A stretch of DNA of 64,000 bases from Clostridia bacterium (lineage in GTDB: Bacteria > Bacillota > Clostridia > Oscillospirales > Acutalibacteraceae): the NCBI GenBank assembly GCA_017621885.1, contig JAGASD010000033.1, forward strand, positions 1 through 64,000. The letters run 5' to 3'. The notes beneath the pieces are model-generated. The model did no database searches. It worked only from the letters and a program-made list of their open reading frames with translations, and was not told where the DNA came from. Positions 60,683 through 64,000 of the stretch are shown one piece after another. Every line of letters starts with the position of its first letter. Position 1 is the stretch's first letter. The translations under genes and the position numbers were made by a program.

Positions 60683-61306
60683 TTAAAATTCGTTTTTTTC
60701 TGCTCTTAAATCTATGATTTGTGAAAGCTTATACTCACCATTTACAAACTGAATTAAAAGATCTCCTGCGCTTACACTCCAACCGACAGGTATATCAATA
60801 ATTCTTTCACTGAAGTTTTCTCCATCATATATTTTGAATCTTAACTCAAGCTTGTTTTTTATTGCAAAATCTATTAATTCAAGTTTTTCAATACCGTTGA
60901 TTTCATTTTTACCGGTTCTTGCCTGTTTCTTTATCATCTCAATTTGTTCTTCACTATCAAAGCTTGCGTTAAATGTAATACACAATTTTTCAATAATCTG
61001 TTCCGCTTCAAGACGAGAAAGAACATCTGTATCTGCAACTAAAGCACATAAAAGCTCTGCTTCTGTTGAGGTGAGAGCGTATTTTAGCTTAAGACGGTAA
61101 CTGGAATACCTTCCTCTTTTATATTCAACTTCATATTCTGCAGAATCGTTTATTTGCTCGATAATAGCAGCAAACTTTTCACGTTTGAATTTAATATTAT
61201 AATCATTTTCAAGATATTCCATTATCTGATTATGGGTAAGCCCTTTAGGATTATCATATTTTTTCAAAATATCAAGCACTGCAAAAACAGCTTCTCTGTT
61301 AGCCAT
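60683..61306 (-). CDS. Winged-helix/WYL-like transcriptional regulator
   Basis: I chose the ATG at 61306 (207 residues, MANREAVFAVLDILKKYDNP), since AGAGGTG lies just upstream; a longer frame opens at 61333. An N-terminal winged helix (KGLTHNQIMEYLENDYNIKFKREKFAAIIEQI) is followed by a helical spacer (LTSTEAELLCALVADTDVLSRLEAEQIIEKL) and a short Sm-like/WYL-type beta domain (NKLELRFKIYDGENFSERIIDIPVGWSVSAGDLLIQFVN). WYL regulators such as BrxR and CapW control many defence systems. It is first in the minus-strand cluster and probably controls it. Confidence 0.75.
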   Translation of the reverse strand: MANREAVFAVLDILKKYDNPKGLTHNQIMEYLENDYNIKFKREKFAAIIEQINDSAEYEVEYKRGRYSSYRLKLKYALTSTEAELLCALVADTDVLSRLEAEQIIEKLCITFNASFDSEEQIEMIKKQARTGKNEINGIEKLELIDFAIKNKLELRFKIYDGENFSERIIDIPVGWSVSAGDLLIQFVNGEYKLSQIIDLRAEKNEF

Positions 61307-61412
61307 ACCACACCTCTTGTGCATTTTATACATAAATTATTGTACCACATATATTTTTCTATTACAATTGTTTATGAGATATTTATTAAGTGCAGCTATA
61401 ATAGATAAGATT

Positions 61413-61547
61413 TTAATCTAAATCATCGTCATTAGATTCATTTTGCATTAACTCATCAAGAAACATAAATTCCATAGTCTGCTCGAATACATCAAGATTA
61501 CCATCGCCATCAAAATCAAACAAATCGCCAAAAATACCATTTGTCAT
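61413..61547 (-). CDS. Small EF-hand-like calcium-loop protein
   Basis: The 44-residue product starts at 61547 (MTNGIFGDLFDFDGDGNLDVF) with AAAGGAG 8 bases upstream. DFDGDGNLDVFE is a canonical single calcium loop as in EF-hands and dockerins; the rest is an acidic helix (EQTMEFMFLDELM). Similar very short loop proteins occur in Clostridia mobile islands; function unknown. The frame extends further upstream but without a site. The ~106 bases before the WYL-like regulator's neighbour hold nothing else. Confidence 0.6.
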   Translation of the reverse strand: MTNGIFGDLFDFDGDGNLDVFEQTMEFMFLDELMQNESNDDDLD

Positions 61548-61934
61548 AATAAAAACTCCTTTAAAAACTAAATTCGAAAGAAAATTCATCCTCACTACGA
61601 ATATAGTATAACATATACCTAGTACTATTAATGGTGCTTTACATCACGGCGAACACATGTTTTTTGTTTAAAAATGGTACTTTTTTAAAATTAATAAAGT
61701 ATGTGGTATTTTATATCAAAACCACTACATGCTTTAGATACGACCTATCGAACCTGCACGAAATAAAAAGACAGCAAATTCACTATTCAATGCTTATATG
61801 TAAAACACCTATTTAACATTAGACTATAAAGTAAAATCGATATAAAATATAAAAAGACTGCTTTTTGTGATAGCAGTCTTTCTATGTATATCGGAATATG
61901 AGGTAATATCAAAATTATTTACTAAACTTTTATA
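61548..61934. other. AT-rich gap with a terminator
   Basis: No gene is seen. It should contain the promoter of the EF-hand-like gene. A 10-bp perfect stem (61853-61862 with 61872-61881), flanked by A5 and TTTC, is probably a terminator for the minus-strand gene ending at 61935. Confidence 0.5.
61853..61884. terminator. Hairpin terminator
   Basis: AAAGACTGCT (61853-61862) and AGCAGTCTTT (61872-61881), 9-base loop, A-run on the left. It can end the minus-strand gene at 61935. Confidence 0.75.
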
Positions 61935-62297
61935 TCAGAACAAATCATTATCAAAAACATTGACGTTTGAATAATAGTGTTCAATTATTTCTTCTACTGT
62001 AAACTTACGTTTTATCAACATAACAGCTGTAATCAGACTCACATAATCCACAGTAAATGAAATTAAGTTTTCTGTTAGTTGCTTCTTAAAAACTTTGTCG
62101 TCATTAATACGGAAGGGGTTTTTATCAAAGGATTCCAGAAAATCGTTAAACTTATCGTAACTAGTAAGGTTAAAATGCTGGTGGTTGATCTTATAGTAAA
62201 ATAAAACTAAATCGTGCATTTCGGTACTATTGAGTGTTTCGATTTCTTTAGTTAATATTTCAATATTCTTTTTAGTTCTTTCTTCAATTGTTTGCAT
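61935..62297 (-). CDS. Hypothetical helical protein
   Basis: The 120-residue product is read from the ATG at 62297 (MQTIEERTKKNIEILTKEIETL), with AAAGAAG upstream; the longer open frame upstream is low-complexity and overlaps a hairpin. It is helical, with an HQHFNLTSYDKFNDFLESF middle and an acidic end (NVNVFDNDLF). No family is recognised. Confidence 0.6.
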   Translation of the reverse strand: MQTIEERTKKNIEILTKEIETLNSTEMHDLVLFYYKINHQHFNLTSYDKFNDFLESFDKNPFRINDDKVFKKQLTENLISFTVDYVSLITAVMLIKRKFTVEEIIEHYYSNVNVFDNDLF

Positions 62298-62401
62298 AGT
62301 CAAGCTTCTTTCTATATAAATTAAGTAAATAACAACAGAGCACAAAATATTGTCATTCATATAATTTAGCAGAAAACACTCAAATATATTCATCAACAGA
62401 A

Positions 62402-62441
62402 AAGCGTTGCAAAATGGAGTTGTCCCCAAAATGCAACGCTT
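62402..62441 (-). terminator. Probable terminator of the Fic gene
   Basis: AAGCGTTGCA (62402-62411) and TGCAACGCTT (62432-62441) form a perfect 10-bp stem with a 20-base loop; CTTTTC follows on the minus strand. It is 64 bases past the Fic stop. Confidence 0.5.
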
Positions 62442-62504
62442 GTTTCTATAATTGGTTTTACTATTAATTCATATATTGTCTTTGATCGATATTTTTAGCT
62501 ATGT

Positions 62505-63542
62505 TTATTTCTTTGCATAAAATGTATTCTTACCCGATCCGTGTTTAACAATATATCCATCAGCCGTCAATTTTTTTAGATGACGCTCCACGGTTGAAGA
62601 ACTAAGACTGGGACACAGTTCCAAAATATCCCTCTTAGTAAACTTACCTAATTTGCTGTCTATAGCATTTTTAACAGTATCTATAGATGTAGAGCTTACA
62701 ATTTGAATGCGCTCATCAAAGTCGCGATATGCAGCAATAATAGTACCCAACAGATACTTGATAAATGAAGTGGGATCGTCTTGCATCTCATGCCAACCAG
62801 CCTGTGACTCCTCAAGAGCTACATAATATGCATCCTTATTTTTTGCAATTTTAGCCTCCAACGAGATATATTTACCAATCTCATAACCGGCACGATACAA
62901 CAATAAGGTTGTTAAAAGCCGAGACATACGACCATTACCATCAAGGAATGGGTGAACGCATAAAAAGTCATGAATGAACACAGGGATAATCAGTAGTGGA
63001 TCCACTCGACCCTCACCACTGGCACGATTATATTCATCACAAATCATCCTAATTGCTTCCGGTGTCTCATAAGGAGCCATTGGAGTGAACAAGGTAAAAC
63101 GATTACCATCTTCGTCCGTGGCACTGATATAGTTCTGTACATTTTTAAAATTACCACCGAAACCCGAGTCCGTATGACTAAGTAAGATTTTGTGCAACTG
63201 CAAAATGTAGTTTGGCGTTAACGGAATATATTCAAAGCTTTCGTGTACAATATTCAATGCATCTCGATAACCGGCTATCTCTTTCTCATCACGATTACGA
63301 GGCGTTGTTCGTTCACTCATAAGCTGACGCAAACGTGTTTCTGTTGTGCGAATACCCTCGATAGAGTTGGATGCTTCAGTACTTTGCACCTTAGCAATCT
63401 CAATCAAACGCTCCAACTCATGTGGTTTTTGCTGTGCGTAAGCACTTTGTTTCCCTTTGTATTCGTGGATAAGAGATAGGTAGTTAATAACCTCATTATC
63501 CCATGTTTTATTCTCTAATTCAGTATAATCAAAACGACGCAT
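62505..63542 (-). CDS. Class II Fic-family protein (probable AMP transferase) with C-terminal winged helix
   Basis: I chose the ATG at 63542 (345 residues, MRRFDYTELENKTW) because GGAGGTGA lies directly upstream. The Fic motif HPFLDGNGRMSR (residues 197-208) is complete, so catalytic His197 and the phosphate-binding residues are present. An N-terminal inhibitory helix motif SNSIEG (58-63) marks class II self-inhibited Fic proteins. A C-terminal winged helix (FTKRDILELCPSLSSSTVERHLKKL) suggests DNA binding. Fic proteins usually transfer AMP to Ser, Thr or Tyr of targets such as gyrase. No separate antitoxin is next to it. It is the right-end cargo gene of the island. Confidence 0.92.
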   Translation of the reverse strand: MRRFDYTELENKTWDNEVINYLSLIHEYKGKQSAYAQQKPHELERLIEIAKVQSTEASNSIEGIRTTETRLRQLMSERTTPRNRDEKEIAGYRDALNIVHESFEYIPLTPNYILQLHKILLSHTDSGFGGNFKNVQNYISATDEDGNRFTLFTPMAPYETPEAIRMICDEYNRASGEGRVDPLLIIPVFIHDFLCVHPFLDGNGRMSRLLTTLLLYRAGYEIGKYISLEAKIAKNKDAYYVALEESQAGWHEMQDDPTSFIKYLLGTIIAAYRDFDERIQIVSSTSIDTVKNAIDSKLGKFTKRDILELCPSLSSSTVERHLKKLTADGYIVKHGSGKNTFYAKK

Positions 63543-63543
63543 T

Positions 63544-63599
63544 CTCGTCACCTCCAGAACTTTCTCGTCAATTATACCGTAAATGACGAGAAAAGGCAA
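63544..63599 (-). promoter_or_regulatory. Fic promoter with overlapping operator repeats
   Basis: On the minus strand TTGCCT (63594-63599), a 17-base spacer and TATAAT (63571-63576) form a good sigma-A promoter. A perfect 9-bp inverted repeat, TTCTCGTCA (63562-63570) and TGACGAGAA (63584-63592), flanks the -10, and a third CTCGTCA copy lies at 63544-63550 next to the start codon. A repressor bound to these would shut the gene; the Fic winged helix itself is a candidate. Confidence 0.75.
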
Positions 63600-63652
63600 T
63601 ATATGATGTGAAAATTTTAAAATTTATTATCATAATATGCTACTAAAAACAT

Positions 63653-63928
63653 CTACACCGATAATGAAAACGAATATCGTACTGTTATTTTATGTCCTTT
63701 GGAGATACGATTATGCCTGTCGAAACTCAAAGTTCGTATGGGTATAATCTTTTTAACCATCTGGCCGCCGATAGAACCTGCCTGACGAGATGTGAGGTCA
63801 CCGTTATAGCCCTGTTTAAGGTCAACGCCTACTTCCTGAGCAGCTTCCATCTTAACCTGATTAAGAATCTGCTTTGCATTTGCCTTGTTATCTGCGGGCA
63901 TACCGCTGTTTTTTGATGCCATTTTCAT
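63653..63928 (-). CDS. Alpha/beta-type small acid-soluble spore protein with an abnormal C-terminus
   Basis: DNA-protecting spore core protein. AAGGAG lies just before the ATG at 63928 (or the ATG two codons later). Residues 1-60 are standard: NSGMPADNKANAKQILNQVK, MEAAQEVGVDL (germination-protease region) and LTSRQAGSIGGQMVKK. Normal family members end within ~15 residues after this; here 31 unrelated residues follow (IIPIRTLSFDRHNRISKGHK...). The abrupt change at about 63746 suggests the 3' end was replaced, for example by the island integrating there. The hybrid protein may still be functional. Confidence 0.85.
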   Translation of the reverse strand: MKMASKNSGMPADNKANAKQILNQVKMEAAQEVGVDLKQGYNGDLTSRQAGSIGGQMVKKIIPIRTLSFDRHNRISKGHKITVRYSFSLSV

Positions 63929-64000
63929 TACACTCCTTCACAAGATAATTTGCGTTTGCAATGTTATTATTTGAACTGTTGCTGAAAATATCAAAAAATT

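Larger units (their letters stand above)
34298..63745. mobile_element. Accessory island carried by a large serine recombinase (boundaries approximate)
   Basis: The ~29-kb stretch is AT-richer than its flanks. It carries a large serine recombinase at the left end, a resolvase, Rep-like and DUF669-like genes, a helicase module and an LRR gene cluster, and ends at a spore-protein gene whose C-terminus is abnormal. TATAATC occurs at both proposed edges (34309-34315 and 63743-63749), but such a short match is weak. No relaxase, coupling protein, capsid or terminase is seen, so it is neither a complete conjugative element nor a prophage. Exact attachment sites cannot be fixed without an empty-site genome. 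Confidence 0.55.

Noticed and set aside
34327-63542. Complete prophage or conjugative element
   Set aside because: No terminase, capsid, tail, relaxase, coupling protein or type IV secretion genes are visible.

Overview
The window looks like chromosome from a spore-forming, anaerobic, low-to-mid GC Clostridia, probably of the Ruminococcaceae/Oscillospiraceae type. Evidence for this: an alpha/beta small acid-soluble spore protein, dockerin repeats on a secreted CAP protein, BspA-type leucine-rich repeat proteins, the gene order glmU-like / pth / mfd, and GPH-family sugar symporters paired with GH38 mannosidases. I saw no rRNA, tRNA, CRISPR array or IS transposase. The taxonomic placement is inference.

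About 1-34,200 is ordinary chromosome. It begins with two secreted multidomain surface proteins (1-4,239: a CHAP/SH3/InlB-repeat/PPC protein that runs off the left edge, and an acidic PPC-like/FN3 protein). An alpha-mannoside utilisation region follows (4,369-18,349): two GH38 alpha-mannosidases, a Gfo/Idh/MocA oxidoreductase, two GPH symporters and a HAD phosphatase. Next comes a plus-strand housekeeping block (nth, a peptide-type solute-binding lipoprotein, a VanZ-like protein, then a GlmU acetyltransferase-domain protein, pth, mfd, a TSCPD protein and an MTA/SAH nucleosidase). A structured small RNA with its own promoter and terminator lies at about 21,750-21,910. Then come metA and metY, a dockerin-CAP protein, a metallophosphoesterase and an M29 aminopeptidase. 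Gaps here carry a family of hairpin-rich dispersed repeats.

About 34,300-63,740 is an AT-richer accessory island. A large serine recombinase sits at its left end; a truncated-looking spore-protein gene with an abnormal C-terminus sits at its right end and is a candidate attachment site. The left part holds replication/recombination-type small genes (a winged-helix Rep-like protein, a DUF669-like protein, a resolvase). I saw no relaxase, conjugation genes or phage structural genes, so the rest looks like cargo.

The cargo has two blocks on the minus strand. Block A (50,445 down to 40,738) is a tight three-gene operon: a 961-residue protein of unknown function, a 1697-residue DEAH helicase with a DUF1998-type C-terminus, and a NERD-nuclease/UvrD-type helicase fusion. 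This resembles a Druantia type III-like defence module with an added NERD helicase. Block B (61,306 down to 50,740) is a WYL-like regulator, a 541-residue unknown, a 54-residue protein, a 769-residue protein with helical repeats, two very large leucine-rich-repeat proteins without signal peptides (one ending in a CFI-box domain), and a frameshifted fragment that looks like the N-terminal domain of the neighbouring LRR protein. These cytoplasmic LRR proteins beside a helicase module and under a WYL regulator are the best candidate here for an undescribed system. A class II Fic protein with a likely self-regulated promoter closes the island.
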